A DNA stretch of 64,000 nt from Ophioderma brevispina (taxonomy: Eukaryota > Echinodermata > Ophiuroidea > Amphilepidida > Ophiodermatidae): assembly GCA_023653785.1 (NCBI GenBank), contig JAMKCH010035278.1:1-64000 (forward strand), given 5' to 3'. The notes beneath the pieces were generated by a model. It ran no database searches and had not been told where the DNA came from. It worked only from the letters and a program-made list of their open reading frames with translations. Position numbers and translations under genes: made by a program. Positions 46,787 to 60,349 of this stretch are shown here, one piece after another (position 1 is the stretch's first letter; each line of letters begins with the position of its first letter).

Positions 46787-47230
46787 TACAGGGTGAGTCA
46801 AAAAACTTGACCCCGATTGTGTCCGCCATTTTGAATTTTTAAGTATCTAACATATTTGGTATCATCTGAAGGCTGGGTTTATTATCTTTAATTTACTGCA
46901 AAGATCATTCACTTAGGTTAGGTGTAGACCGAGCTACAGTCGTTGGAATCAAGTAGTTGGTTTTCTATATGCTCTGTCCACGGATTCACATTGAAATGAA
47001 CGACGTTCAGCGAAGGAATCAGTGTCCAGAAGAAAATCAGGCTATTTATTCACTGCAGATTCTTGATTCGAAAGACTGTAGCTCGGCCTATACTTACCCG
47101 ATTGGAATTATCTTTGCAGCAAATTAAAGATAATGAAATAAGCTTTCCGCAGATACCACATATGTTATATTATTAAAAATTCAAAATGGCGGACACAATC
47201 CGTGTCAAGTTTTATTTTACTCACACTGTA
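46787..47230. mobile_element. Mariner-like MITE with TA duplication
   Basis: TA (46787-46788) precedes CAGGGTGAGTCAAAAAAC; the right end, read inverse, is CAGTGTGAGTAAAATAAAAC followed by TA (47229-47230). The inverted repeats extend inward for about 100 bases: 'gtccgccattttgaatttt' against 'aaaattcaaaatggcggac', 'ctttaatttactgcaaag' against 'ctttgcagcaaattaaag', and 'gaccgagctacag' against 'ctgtagctcggcc'. 440 bp between the TAs, non-coding. TA target and these ends fit the Tc1/mariner superfamily. Confidence 0.85.
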
Positions 47231-47805
47231 TGAAATTGCCCACTACTCTACATGTATTACTTGCCCACTACTTGTTTACTAATTTCTTCATGGTATTGGT
47301 AAGCATTACCCATAATGTTCTTTTTTGCACAGCAATGCCTTCTCCACGTATTGTAAACTTGTGCTGAAAAGGTTCAGACATGGAAGTTTTGAAATGATAA
47401 AATGTTTGTTTTTCACTTTCTTTGGTAATTACAAACATGCATGCGTGCACACACGCACACACACAAACAGGCACACAAAATCACTTATTCATAAAAAATA
47501 ATTGATTTTTCATGGAAGATAGTAAAACTCACCTGAAATGTTGTGGAGAGAAAGAAGAAATTCTTTAAGGGGAGACAAAACCATTTGATGTATTGAATTC
47601 TGTAAATTTTCTAAAAACTTGTGATTCCAGTTTAAAGACTGTAGACTTGATAATGGACTACATGTACATGTATATTGCATGCAAAATATGAACAAATTTT
47701 TGAAAGTCGACACACAAAAGACTGAGGAAGATTGAACTTGTCTATAAAAAGGCGTCACTTCTGCTGGTATCTTGAATAATTCTTTTGTCGCATTTACTGG
47801 ATATA

Positions 47806-47857
47806 GAGCATAAAGAGAAAATTGAGCTATTGAGCATAAAGAGAAAATTGAGCTATT
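47806..47857 (+). repeat. Exact 26-bp tandem duplication
   Basis: The 26-base unit starting 'gagcataaagagaaaattga' is repeated twice head to tail with no difference. It looks recent. Confidence 0.9.
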
Positions 47858-48884
47858 GTGCACTGTATACTGAAATAGCAAAAGTCGTAAAATGCACGAT
47901 TGGCCATTATGTACAAGGGAACTGTGCACGTAAATTTCTACTATACTTTATAAAATGGTTGTTGTGCTCTGGCATTGTTGCAAGTGCCATCCAGGCAGTT
48001 AGCTTGCTAGTCCGGGGATATGGAGTGTAATTTTGATAAGCCAATTCAGGTCAAACACGATACTAGATCAGTAAAGTGGCCAATATTCTCTGCTCAAGTT
48101 GATTTGCGAACCCATTAAAAAATATTTAAAAAAGGGAAACAAGAGTATACGGGTTTCTCATTCATCCTTTTTCATCGAGCGAGAGAAATATGATCTTGCT
48201 CTGATAACCAAAGTCTCAAAATGGGGAAGGGGAGGCAAGGTTAACGATCAAGTCATCCACCTTGAAACAGATATTAGTTAGATACTGAATCCCCAAGTTA
48301 CAAAAAACGTACAAGCACGAGAAAAAGTCATGGATGTTGCGATTGCATTAATCAAATGAAGACGCATTGGGCATGAAATCACTGGGCCAGCCACATAACA
48401 ATGTCGTAGTGTGGTATCATGAGTTTTTAGAAACACTTAAATACCACAAAATACCACAGACATTTAAAACTACCAAACCCAAATAACCAAAGGAGAATTT
48501 TATAGTCACTGATTGTGTACTGGACCCCAAAAATACACAAACTTCACTGTTTTATTTTCCACAACAATGCAACAAAAGACAATCATGTATTATTACAAAT
48601 TTACAATATAAGGACATTTGAAACACTTATATGCATTGTGGAGGGAATCTGAGTAAGTAAATAAGCCAACGGCCTGTTTTAAAATCCCAGATACCTTGTA
48701 AATGTTATGAATTATATTCATCTAATAGTAATATTGTCTGAGATTTAAATATTTTAACAGTTTTGCTTTTTTGGACATTTGAAGACCAAAAATACCATGA
48801 TGGTAACACTGCATGTGTTTCAGGGTATTTAGGGTGATACAGGGGATGCATCTAAAAAACTAAAAATGAGGGTGCTGTTTGTTA
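47858..48884. other. Non-coding stretch
   Basis: No gene or repeat recognised. Confidence 0.5.
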
Positions 48885-49966
48885 ACATAATGTAGGGCAC
48901 CGGAGTTTTTGCCGCGATTTTAAAACGAAAACAAAAAAAAAATAAAAAAAAAAAGAAATGGGCCAAAATGCGCGGCCCCCCCCGTATTTTGAAATGCGCG
49001 ACGAAAATGCGGCGATTTTTAAATCAAAAATCGCAAAAATGCGCTTTTCCTAATTATGTTTGCCCTGCCTAGTCAACCAGGAACACAAAAGAAGTCTTTG
49101 CAAAAAACAATGCTCAAAATTCCCCAAAGTTGAACCCGAAAAAAAAACATCCTATTTCTTACTTTTTTCTCGGCTGAAAAATTACAAGAGACACATCCAT
49201 GATCACCTGTTATTTTCCCTTAATTATTCCGAATAAAATATTTGAACATAGATGTAGACGGCCGCTGCCGCGGCTGAGCCTTTGCATACATCACCGAGAA
49301 TAATTTTACTTTCGCACGTGGGGTTGGGTAATCCCCGGCCCCTGATGACGTGATCAGCCTGACGGTTTTCCATCTTGCCCCTGAATGAATGTGGGAATTT
49401 GTTGTTGTTTCCTCTCTTGCGCGTGGCGTCCCTACGTTTCCCGTCCGGGAAAAATCCTTCCTATACCTACCCGCGGCTCAGTGCAAAAAATAAAAGAATT
49501 TGTTTTTAATTCCGAAGAAATTATCCCAAGGATAAACTAATTATGACAAAGACCCGATACCGCGATTTATAGCTTTGATAGCATGCATCAATATTATTGT
49601 TTAATAATGCACCGAAGCGCAACCATATCATGACACTCACAATGGAAAATAGGTCGGGTTCATCCGTGTTTCAACTAATCAATGTTAGAGTAGGGTTCTC
49701 ACGCTAGGATTTTTAATTTTATACTGTACATTGGACTATATTTTTGCACGTTATTGGAACTTTATGACGCTCAATTTTTGCCGACGTTTGCATATAATTA
49801 TTTAATACATTTGTGTTTTATTGGCAAAATTAACATTTAAAACGGTGTTTTTTTTACAAAATCTGGAACATTCGCGATGGACCAACAAAATTGTGATAGA
49901 CCCAAAATTCGTGATTTTTTCGCGTTTTTTGCGCGAATCGCGCAAAACTCCGTGCCTAACATAATG
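48885..49966. mobile_element. Non-autonomous hAT element with perfect 8-bp target duplication
   Basis: ACATAATG at 48885-48892 is repeated exactly at 49959-49966. The element between (48893-49958, 1066 bp) starts TAGGGCACCGGAG and ends with the inverse CTCCGTGCCTA. Subterminal sequence is rich in 'gcgcg', 'cgcgatt' and 'aaatcgc' motifs on both sides. An 8-bp duplication with YAGGG-type ends is the hAT signature. No transposase frame remains. A fragment related to 49510-49560 is at 42417-42472. Confidence 0.9.
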
Positions 49967-52480
49967 GAGAAATTACTGTCATTGCTTTAAAACAGAGGAG
50001 AGACATAATTAAGGAGAGGTTGAGGGAAATAGACTAGAGAAGGCTGGGGAGAGTTGAGGTAGAGAGTAGATAGAAGCGGCCAAGTAGGGTGCACATATCC
50101 CCCAGTTTGGTTTGCATTCAGGCAGGGAAGGAGAGGGGGGACCCCATTCACAAGTAATTACATTAGTATTAAAGCCTACTTGTTGCCATTACTTAATTTA
50201 AATATTATTTATGTCTATTGGGAATTAAATTCTTGTGCCCAATCAAAAGATCCTGTGTACACCACTGGGAGGGAGGATGAATGAAGGAAGAAAGAGGGAT
50301 GCAGGAGGGAGGATTTGAGGGGAGAAGAAATATCTCATCATAAGCAGATGTGATGACTGTCTTAAATCAAATAATCATTACAACAATTTTAAAGAAACTG
50401 GTCATATGTGGCATAATGCTTGCAACCCAGTTACCTAATATAAAAACTGCCCAGAAAAAAGCGTCCAGGTAAAAAATATCCCTCTCATTCTCGTCATATT
50501 GATGACATGCAGCCAATGCTATGAATGTCTTATCAATGATGGCACTTTGAATAGCATGTCAGACAAGAGAGCAGCCACTGCAGTGCTATACCAACTCACA
50601 CCTCGGTTACATGCTCATGAAGAGAGAGTCTCGTAAGAAATGAGGGAAATGAAATGTGTCAGTCCTGGTGATGTACCGTAAGATTAATTGCTGTCATCCA
50701 TCAATAATGTGAAGCTGAAGAAGATTTTTTAATAGGTAGATTTCATTCACTGGTAATTTTTAAGGGGGAAGGGCATTTTACAGTTTTATATCAAGTATTT
50801 GGTGCCATAGCTTCACATTTAAGTGCTGCTGGCGGCCATAAAAATTATACGTTTCTAGAAGAAATGTGATAATTACGAGAGCTTTATTCTGTAGTTTTTG
50901 GAAAACAATTAAAAAAATACCCAAATTTGTTTGCAATTACAAAAATATTCAATAAATAATAGCATCACTGCAGGTGTACATAAGAAAGCCCGAAATTCCA
51001 TTTAAAAACATGACAAGCAAAATATTTCAATCGGCAAGTGGTGAAAGGGGAAGTTTAGCTGTGGTAACCCCCCCCCCTTATAAGACGAAGTTTATCACCA
51101 TTTAAGGTGTATTTTCTGTAACACTGTCTAACAACGGGAGTATTATGCCACCAAAATAATACCCAATGGTAGTAATTTTATTCGGTACCAAGTATCGCAT
51201 ATGGAAACAGGGGAATTGCCACTGTTTTATGTATACTTTGGAATACCTTCCTTTCTTTCATCGATTTCCAAAACCATCCATTAATAGCTATCATAAATTG
51301 TCCCTCTTATAATCAAATGAACCAATGCTAATAATTTCTAGCAGTTGTAGACTCACTGTGCTACACAGCCAAATGTCTTAACAGGAGACTAATCACAGCC
51401 ACTCACCATAGTCATATCCACACGGAGTCTGGAACTCCTGGAAGTTCAAACTCCTGAAGTGTCGATTGGGGGTTTGGACCATGTGGATGCATTTGGAGTT
51501 CGGAGTGTTATTGATGGTCTAGCGGGCTTTGGTCCCAACAAAATCTTGTGGTGAAGCTCGCACTCCAATAACATTCCGGAATGTTTTGGAGTGTCGTGTC
51601 GTGCGGACAGCTTTGGGGGGATATTGAGCGGAGGTGACCTCACAAGGTCATCTTTGTTGTTCAAATTCATGGTTTGAATATCACCCCCGCAAAAGGCCGG
51701 CTTTCCGGTATTTGACTTCCGGTCTACACTTCCATATGAAGTGGAGGAGAATATCAGGGGGATGATTTCAGAGTTTTTGGCCATCATGTTGACACTGTGG
51801 GATGAACTCTAAATAATTGGATTTAAATTTCTCTTGGCATTTCAAACCCTTGAAGTTTTTGTGACTGTGTGCACATGGCTCATTACCCCAGACTGTAGAA
51901 TTACACGCATCCCGCCTGCGCAGTCCTGCAAGGCTGCGACCAAGGGTCATTTCTGCATATTTAACAACATTGATGAGACTCGCACCACTGCGAACAAACT
52001 CTGTTTTTAATGCATTTGGGTGCTAACTGCTGTTGCTTCGGTGATTCTAACATTTTTCTCCATAACACTACATAACCCTAACCCCACAAAGACACTTTCC
52101 TTTCCTCAAGGGGACCACTGAATCGCACAAAACCATACAGCGAAGGAGACGATCACATCTAAACAACTGAATCTCACAAAATCACACTGGTGTCCATGCT
52201 CGTAAACACTAAAAATCTCCACAAAATCTCACAATACTAGTGCCAGGTTTTATCACTGGATCTCACAAAGTCTCACATTGTCCACTGGGTGTGGTTTGTG
52301 AGATTTGTTTGGTTAGGTTACGCCAGACTCCTCCCTTGTGGAAACAAACTCTCTGACTGCTCTCATCTATGGCTTCTGTATTATTTTGTGAACTGAGTTT
52401 TCAGCTTTTGGTTGTGAGAAATCTGTCCATAACCTGCTCCTACTTTATTGACCAACATGATTTATCAATTAATGTAACAT
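49967..52480. other. Non-coding stretch
   Basis: Purine-rich patches at 49985-50060 and 50110-50330. The minus-strand frame at 51446-51787 (113 codons) has normal-looking composition but no recognised motif. 52120-52290 repeats 'atctcacaaaatctcac' phrases. No gene called. Confidence 0.45.
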
Positions 52481-53815
52481 TGTTAACCAAAACTCGCTTG
52501 CTACTAATTTGAAACTAGTAACAATTGATGTCGTTTTTTACTAACTAATAATTAGGTCTCAGGCCGTACCTAATTTATCTAACTGTAGTAGCAGCTGAAC
52601 AAGTTGCTGAACTAGCTCATGTTAATAGGGAAATTCGTTGGAGTTTCTACAACTGTCCTACTAGTATTAGAGGGGCTTCTACTATTATATAAACTAGTAA
52701 ATAATGTCGATTTTTTACTACTTTTGTTAATAGGGCAGTTTTTTCTACTACTTTCACTGAATAGTAGGGCAATTAGGAGGGATTTTGGTAGGGATGCTTT
52801 TACTAGGTTGCCACATATGCTCTGAAAGGTGGGTAAATTTTTTGATATTGGCCATTTACCTGGGTCTATAATTGTGGACATTCCACCTGTTTATTGTATG
52901 TTATATAGAGCATGGCATTATGGATTCTGGAACTTGAGTCACATGACGTGCATAATGATCCCCGGGATGATCCGTGTCCCACCATCTACTAAGTCTGGCT
53001 ACGAGCCCGTTCACAACCCCGGGATATACACAACTGGTGAGAAGTTATAGCAAGAGGTATACATGACATGCCCATGAATAGGCCAATACCACTACACCCA
53101 ACAGTGTGGAATCACAGACCCTAGGGTCTTTGGTGGAATTGGTTACTAAAGGCTGGTACCCAGGCAGAATCGGCCCTTACCATATGTCATTTTTGCTTTT
53201 CCATACGCTGTACGGTAAGCTTAATAATACTCATGCCTGCGACTCATACACTCCTGTGACGGATCCACTACCATGAGCGTACACTGCCACGGCAATGTGC
53301 TCAAGTTCCAGAATCCTTCGTCACTGACGCGTCATGCTCTCTAATCACATTGAACCTGTTCAATGTACAACAATTACTATTACTGCAGCCATGTAAACTG
53401 CTAATATAACTTATTTACGCACCTTTAAGACGCATTTTTTCAGAGCTCTTTTTGAGACGGCTGACGTGCTTCACGACACGGCAAACGGGCAAGACAGTGG
53501 CAAGAAATGTTGGCGTCAAAAAAAACTAGTATCAAGTTGCAGAATACCACTGGTCTGACGGTATAATTCGTAGACCAAAACTAGTTGGTTCATTGGTAGA
53601 ACGTCCGGAACTAGTTGTTATGGATGTAAATTAGTAAGATCACTCAAACTGAGTAGTAGGCTTTTTTTCTACTAGTCTTAATTGTACAGCGCCTTCTACG
53701 AGTTACTAGCCCGGTCACAAAATTCTAGTTCCGTTCAAAAAATCTAGTTCAGTTGACTGAAACAACGAGTCTACTAATTGATATTCGTAAAGATCTAACA
53801 TAACGGTTTTGGTTC
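52481..53815. repeat. Possible large element with ACTAGT-rich ends
   Basis: 'aaccaaaactcg' near 52489 and 'acggttttggttctc' near 53800 are roughly inverse. Both flanks (52500-52800 and 53520-53770) are rich in ACTAGT, CTAGTT and 'actagta' motifs, while the middle (52850-53500) is not. This could be a DNA transposon with subterminal repeats. No transposase seen and no target duplication established. Confidence 0.4.
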
Positions 53816-55180
53816 TCTGTGTAGTGCATAAAGGACAGGGCATAACCAGCTTGTTTTTCAGTTGACAAAAGGGGGCACATAACATTTCAGGGGGGTCACG
53901 AATATATTCAAATTTGTTAGTACACTATAGGCCTATTGTTAATTTCACTGAAATTGGTGTGTGTGAAGAAATCACTGATTCCATGGGGGAGGGGGGGGGG
54001 CACAGGAGCAATTTTTGGGGTTTTTAACATTTTATTGCCCCTGGCTATACAAATGTACACAGTTTTGTTTTCAGAACCAGGGGCATTTTTGCATTTTAGA
54101 AGGGTAAATTTGCCCTTTGCACCTGCGTATTTCAAGGCCTTGGGGGGGCACGATTCCCCACAAGGGGGGGCAGGGCTAGAATTCGTCGCTGTGTGCGAGA
54201 ATCGGGCTCGATTCCCAAAAACAAATTTTGCAGGAATCATCTAATTGGCTACTGTGTTAGATCTAAGTTACGAGAATCAACATTGTTTCACGTAAATCAG
54301 TTTGCGAGAATCTTCGCGAGAATCGATTGATTGGATTCTTGTCTGAAAATTATAGTCCTGGGGAGCTGCCCACCTGCCCCCCCCCCCCGAACTGTTGCTC
54401 CAAGGACAGTGTTAGGGGTCGATATCTTGAAGCTTGTGACCTGTGCCAAATTTTTTCTCTTCATGCAAGGGAGTGGACTCTACCTGTTAGGCGACAAAAA
54501 AAAGGCAGTTACGGAGTGATAGGACCTTTCAAGTGGGTCGGTCGGTCGGTCGAGGCGAATTTTTTCTCATTTTTTTTCATTTGGGAGGTCAAAATTGGCT
54601 TAAATAGCCCCAAAATCGGAAAACTCAGGAACATTTTTTTTACAACATAAAAAAAAAAACCAAAAAAACAAAATGGATAAATTTGGGCTAAAAACAGGCT
54701 GATTTTAGGGGGCTATGATTTTTGGAAAACAAAAAAAAAATCTGCAAACTGAAAACTCAGGTTTTGGGCCCCCCCCCCCCCCCCCAGGCCCCTAAAACAG
54801 TTTTTTTCCCGTCGCCTTATCTCTATGTTCATCATTTGGACCTGCATTTTTTTTATCTTATTACCATTCGGGCAATTTTGTCTGTTTTGTCTGTGTCCAG
54901 TGGCTTCAAGTGGGAGGTTCTATTGCTCATCTCCAGTGCTATCTATATAACTATAAGCACAGTATATTCGGCCCATTTTATCCAATCCAGGGCTCCAAAT
55001 ACACGAGGGCTAAGGTGATTAGCCAAAAAAAATAGCCGCCCTTGAGAAATTTTTGGCATTTAGGTACGATATAGTGCTACTTTTTGGCAGAATTGCTCAA
55101 GTAGTTACCGTAGCCCCAAATATTTGACCCTGATCCAATCCAACTATGCACAACAAAGGGTTAGGACTATGATAGCAAAC
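53816..55180. other. Non-coding stretch with repeat fragments
   Basis: 54005-54145 is a second copy of the element at 43976-44139. 54536-54555 is a GGTC microrepeat ('gggtcggtcggtcggtcg'). C runs are at 54377-54388 and 54769-54785. A hAT-like terminus, CAGGGCTCCAAATACACGAG, lies near 54987. No gene. Confidence 0.5.
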
Positions 55181-55460
55181 AAGGGTGTTTTTGAATCAAT
55201 CCCACAATGCAGTGCAATTGCCTATACTGCACTGTTAGCTAACACCTGTCCAGTACTTAGGGATAAAATGTTTTGCAAAGTTTAAAACCACAGGATATTT
55301 CATGATCACGCTAAATATTTCCTTAGTCTAATGCTTTGGTGGCAAAATTAGCATAAAGTCAGGTTTTATGTGTTAAGAATGGATTTTCGTGGGATCACAT
55401 GACCCTATTGAGGTGAAATTTCCCCCAAACTGGTGCATGTGGATTGACTCAATACACGGA
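55181..55460 (-). mobile_element. MITE family M6, copy 1
   Basis: Begins 'aagggtgtttttgaatcaat' and ends with 'gattgactcaatacacgg'. It matches the inverse of 63112-63388 along its length ('cagtacttagggataaaa' against 'tttatccctaagcactg'). The right terminus is eroded. Confidence 0.7.
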
Positions 55461-58400
55461 TAGCAAATACCAACCCAAATATGATTATGCCTATATGAAT
55501 CGCAAAAATATACCCACTAAAGTACTGTGACATTATCTACATACAATGAATACCCCTCCTCGGGAGAATCATTCTGTTAATTTGTCAGTTCCAAAAGTTA
55601 GACTTTCCTTTAGTGATTGGAATATTTGCATGTGGATCAATAATTCTGACATCTTTGTCTCAAAATGTGATGGTTGGCTACTTTGTTAAGACATGAACAA
55701 TAATTGAGAAGAAACTCTATGTGAATTGGAAGGGAAATTTTAATGAGAAATGAAAACTGACTTTGAATATGAACAGAAAAAATAAAATCAGTGAATTTGA
55801 CACTAAAAAAGAGCTCAGTCGCACTTCAAAAACCTCAAGAATTTTATCAGGGCACGGTGTGTGAATATAATTAATTTGTCAATACCACAACACAAACACC
55901 AATTCAAAATTGACAGTCAGGTAACTGTATCAATACTGACAAAATATTTGCACTCGACCAACATAAATGCCATAAAAAGATATTAGTTTTTGGTCAAAAT
56001 TAGCTTCACGACCCAAAACAAATATCAAATTCCCAGCGTTCAGTAAGGTCGTTGAATATGGTTGACATATTTTCATATGGCTTGCTTGGTAAACCAGTGT
56101 GTTTCTATTGCATGCACGTGCCTGTAGGTTGGGATTGGGAAGAGCCTACATTAGGAGTATGGCCACCCTTTATTGATTTGTTTTGGCATTTGAAAACTAC
56201 CTACTGCATCTTCCATGCCCGTATGGGGGAGGGATACCCTTCTCCAATTCCACCAAATGGTCAAAAGGTCGACCTTTTTGCTGATTTATGACAAAACGTC
56301 CAACATTTAGATAAATTTTGACAAAAAAGGTCCAACGATGGTTTCAAAAATTGTCCATTTTAGGGGTTATGTCCACTTCTAAGAAACGAGGTCCCTTTGT
56401 TGGGGCGCAAGTCTCGCACCCCCAAATAAATCCTGTGTATGCGTACTTCCTTCTAATTTTCAATATCTGTGTGTTAATATGCTGAACCATTGCAAATGGT
56501 GTCCAAACGTTGTTGCTTCACTTACTTTTCAATTATTGACTCTCTCTCACTCACTAAAAGTCTTAGAAGACTTTCGTGGTGCTTGTACTTAACTACAAAT
56601 CCACCGCCAGTGGGATTTTTGAACTCCTAAATGTGAAAAAACAAAGTTACGTGGCCACTTTGCCGGTTTGCCAAAATTACCCTTTTTCACTGACTTTTTG
56701 TCACCGTTTTGTACAGTGTACATTATAGTACATGTATATTTGTCCCAAGTTTCATCACTGACAATTGGTGTTATGATATCTATGCCTATTTTCTGTTATC
56801 AATTAACTTAGATGTCCGGTTTTAATTAATTATTTCAAAAAAATACGCTTCCGAAAAAAATCAGAAAGAAAAGTTGTTATTCCTCATTGACCCAACAAAT
56901 CATTGGGTTTGCCAACTTGAAAAACATATTTCCTTCTTTGGATTTTTTTTCAATTTACACTGATTTTTTTTAATTAGGCATACGACAACAATCGGGTCCA
57001 GGTGAATATTGACTTTTGACTCTGAAACTTTGATGGCAGGCCCATTCATTATTAGGGCCTTCAAATATAGGCGCTTCGTTTATATGACCCATTATTGATT
57101 TGTGGACCTTGCTTTGATTTCAGGTGTTGCGCGTGCATTAATGCATTGTATATAAAAATGCATCGTGAAATACCTATACTTTGATAAGAGGTCCTGGCTG
57201 TTGTATTCATTTGGTTATGAAAAAAATCATACGCTCCTCCTGTACTACCGTCCATTCAAGTTAATGCCGTGTGACTAAATCTTCTCTTTGTATTGCAAAA
57301 ATTCAGTGCAATAACAACGGTTCGGATTTGATCATGTTGAACACAGGTGGATTATTTCATTTCTACAAGTGGCGGACATATATTGATCGTGAATCAGCTC
57401 CTACGACGACAACTTTTACAACTACAAAGTGGAAGTGGATCAATGGAACCTGCCACAAAAGTAATTACTAATGGTACCAAACCTTATTCGCTCATTTTCA
57501 TAACGAGGGTGAAAACCCAGATTTCAAAGATTGAGGTTTAAATTTGCCTTCCTTTTGTCATGTAGAAAAGTCTTAGGTCCAAAGATACCCAACACTTTCT
57601 GTTTCGTGATTTATTTCGAACGTGCGTTTTTTTATAATTAATAAAAAACCAGACATCTAAGTAATTTATTGAACAGACAGTACCAGACCAAGTTTAAAGT
57701 TAGTTCACAAATCACAACAAGTCTTAGCCTGACACAAGTTTGGCGATAACAAGTCTTGACACCAAAGCCCACTATCAGTTGAATTGTATAATCACACTTT
57801 GTAGGCTGCATCAAGATAACCAGGTAATTGAGTGCTTTGTAAGTGACTATCAGTCACAAATTGCTCATAGCTGCTCAACTTCAGTCTCAGATTGGCTCTG
57901 TGTGTGTGAATACCAAAATAATCAATCATTTTGCTACCATGACCGCTCTTATAAAAAGATGTATGCTACGTGTATGTCTTATCAAAGTTAATAAATAGCC
58001 ATTTGTACGTAGCTCTCTTTAGTCCAGCAGGATCTTATCACCCCCCCGAGGGGGCCGAGGTCCCTGGTCCTCTATAGATTATGACAGTTATTACATTTAC
58101 TGTACATCAATGCACATAAAAATAGTTATTACCATATTAATCATAATCCTAAGCACTCTGGATGTTCCAAGCCAATGGTTTTGGATGGGCACTTAAAAGC
58201 CGTGTTCAGACAGTAAAAAAAACTGCCAGGGTTTGAAAAACTCTGGAGTGTGAAATTAAATCATTATGTTACTTCACTCCAAATTGTGTCTTCACGATGG
58301 CCAAAATCACCTCCCCCCACCACCACCCGGGATTCTTTGCAAATGTGGAAGTTTTTGGTTAAACAATTGATACCAATTCCAAAATATTCAACGTAACATA

Positions 58401-60280
58401 ATTAAGTGTGTACACTAGTCAGATGGATGTGATTTAGGAACTTTGTCCAAAATTGATGTTTATTTTTTAAGGCATGGGTGCTATTAGGAAAAACGGGATA
58501 AAACATATTCAAGATGCTGACAGCTAACACACTATGAAACCATTCAATGACTTGTCTTTTTTTTTTATTTGAATCTCATATTTTCACAGCGAAATCATTG
58601 CGATTTAGCGACCATGTAGGTAGTAGTGATCAATAACCTTTCCACCGTGTACTGTGTGAGGAAGAGGTCCTAGGAAACATATGAAATATCAGTCATGCAA
58701 AAACAAGAGAACATTCCTATTCCAATCCAAAATCAGGGTTGCGGCAACACCGCACCAGCATAGCCTGAAATGTATGGAATGTTAATCGTGTAGTGTAGAG
58801 AATTAGAATAAGGTATGAGCCACTTTTTCTATCAAAATATATGGAGACTATATTGTTATTACTAAGTGGGAAGGGACACAAACAACAATCACAAATGGTG
58901 ATTGTGCAGTCAAGCACCCCTATTTCACACAGGTCTATTCTGTAGTTCTTAATACTTCGTTATCCAGCCTGAACTAAGGAGGGACGTCACAGCTTTCACG
59001 CCATCTTAAATGTGCAAATCGCAGAAAAACGCAGGCTGTAATTGCTAGCGTACAAAGTCGGCGTACGCGATTCGCATGCACAATAGCTGAGCAAAAGGTA
59101 TGACATCACTCCTTTAGATTCAGGTCGGACAAAGTATAGGACCCGTTCAAGTATGCTAGACACCTACTTTTCCCCACAACTCCACAAACTTAGCTCCATA
59201 GGCAAAAAAAATTGGAGGAAAAAGATGCGATACGGATGGCCACAGTAGTAGCGTTCTTAAACCTTCCCATTGACGCTTTCCTAAGTGTATTTCCCTGGCA
59301 TGTTACGACGCAAATGTGCCGTAGTACGCATCAAAACACGGGATGCACTGCGCGAATTTTTAAATAGCGCATGGTAAGACTAGATGGTTTAAATCATTCC
59401 TATGATTAATTAATTCTGTGTTCCGATCAAAACCACGCGATATGTGTTCAATAATTATTTTATAAAGTATATTGTATAATAAATAGTTGCCCAATAAGCT
59501 CTCCTTTAAATAAGCAAAATTCCTTTCAGATAAGACTGTGAATGACAATACAGTAGAACAAATTTTGTGAGGGTTTATTTTGAGGGTTTTTACAACCTCT
59601 CATGGACTCTAAAAAAATTAAACCCTCATGAAAATTAGTATGGCACTAGTATTTGACAAACTTTGCAAATTTAGAGACTGTTAAAAATTTGTATACCTTT
59701 CAACACAAAAAAACAATTATAGGCCTGCATTGATGACCTTTGATAGTAGCTGTAAATTTTTGGAACTAAGCCGAAATAAAGATTGTTTGTTTGCTGTAAT
59801 CCGACCGACCCTAAAAAAACCTGACCGACTCGAAAGTTTTTATGCAATTAGCACCAAAAAAAATATTCTGCCGACCCGGCCCCTTATTTTTTATCCACAA
59901 TTAAAAAACGTATTTTTTTTACCAAACCACAAAGACGAAAAAAAATAACAAAACAAGACAACAAAGCAAACTACAACAAGTAAAATAAAGATCTTTGCTA
60001 TGTCATTGAAAAATGCTTTTCAAATTAAAACATTCTCAGATTACTTAACGATTTACAATTTTTTGTTTAAAAAAAAAAATTCAATCTGGGACCGACGAGC
60101 GGCCCGATATTTTCTCCATTACGCAACAAAATATTTTTTTTATGCCTAAGCTATAAGAACGCAGCTAAGGTTATGTCACACAGAAGACACTCCCGACCCC
60201 AACACTTCCCACAACACAAGACCGCATTTTTTTAAAATCGGCTACACTACAGTCTTTCAACTTGCAAAATTTACAATTTT
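55461..60280. other. Non-coding stretch
   Basis: No gene recognised. 59800-59960 contains 'ccgaccgaccctaaaa'-type sequence that may be related to the GGTC-rich patch at 54536. A/T-rich with short frames only. Confidence 0.5.
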
Positions 60281-60349
60281 CTATCCCGACCAGGGATGAT
60301 TTAGTCTGCACGATTATCCCCGTCGGTCAATGTGAGACAAGGGATGCTG

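Noticed and set aside
47806..47857. Start of a satellite array
   Set aside because: Only two exact 26-bp units; best seen as a simple local duplication.
51446..51787. 113-codon minus-strand frame with a GTGAGT further downstream on that strand
   Set aside because: Composition looks ordinary, but the frame closes before the possible donor at about 51408 and no domain is visible. Worth a transcript check, not a call.
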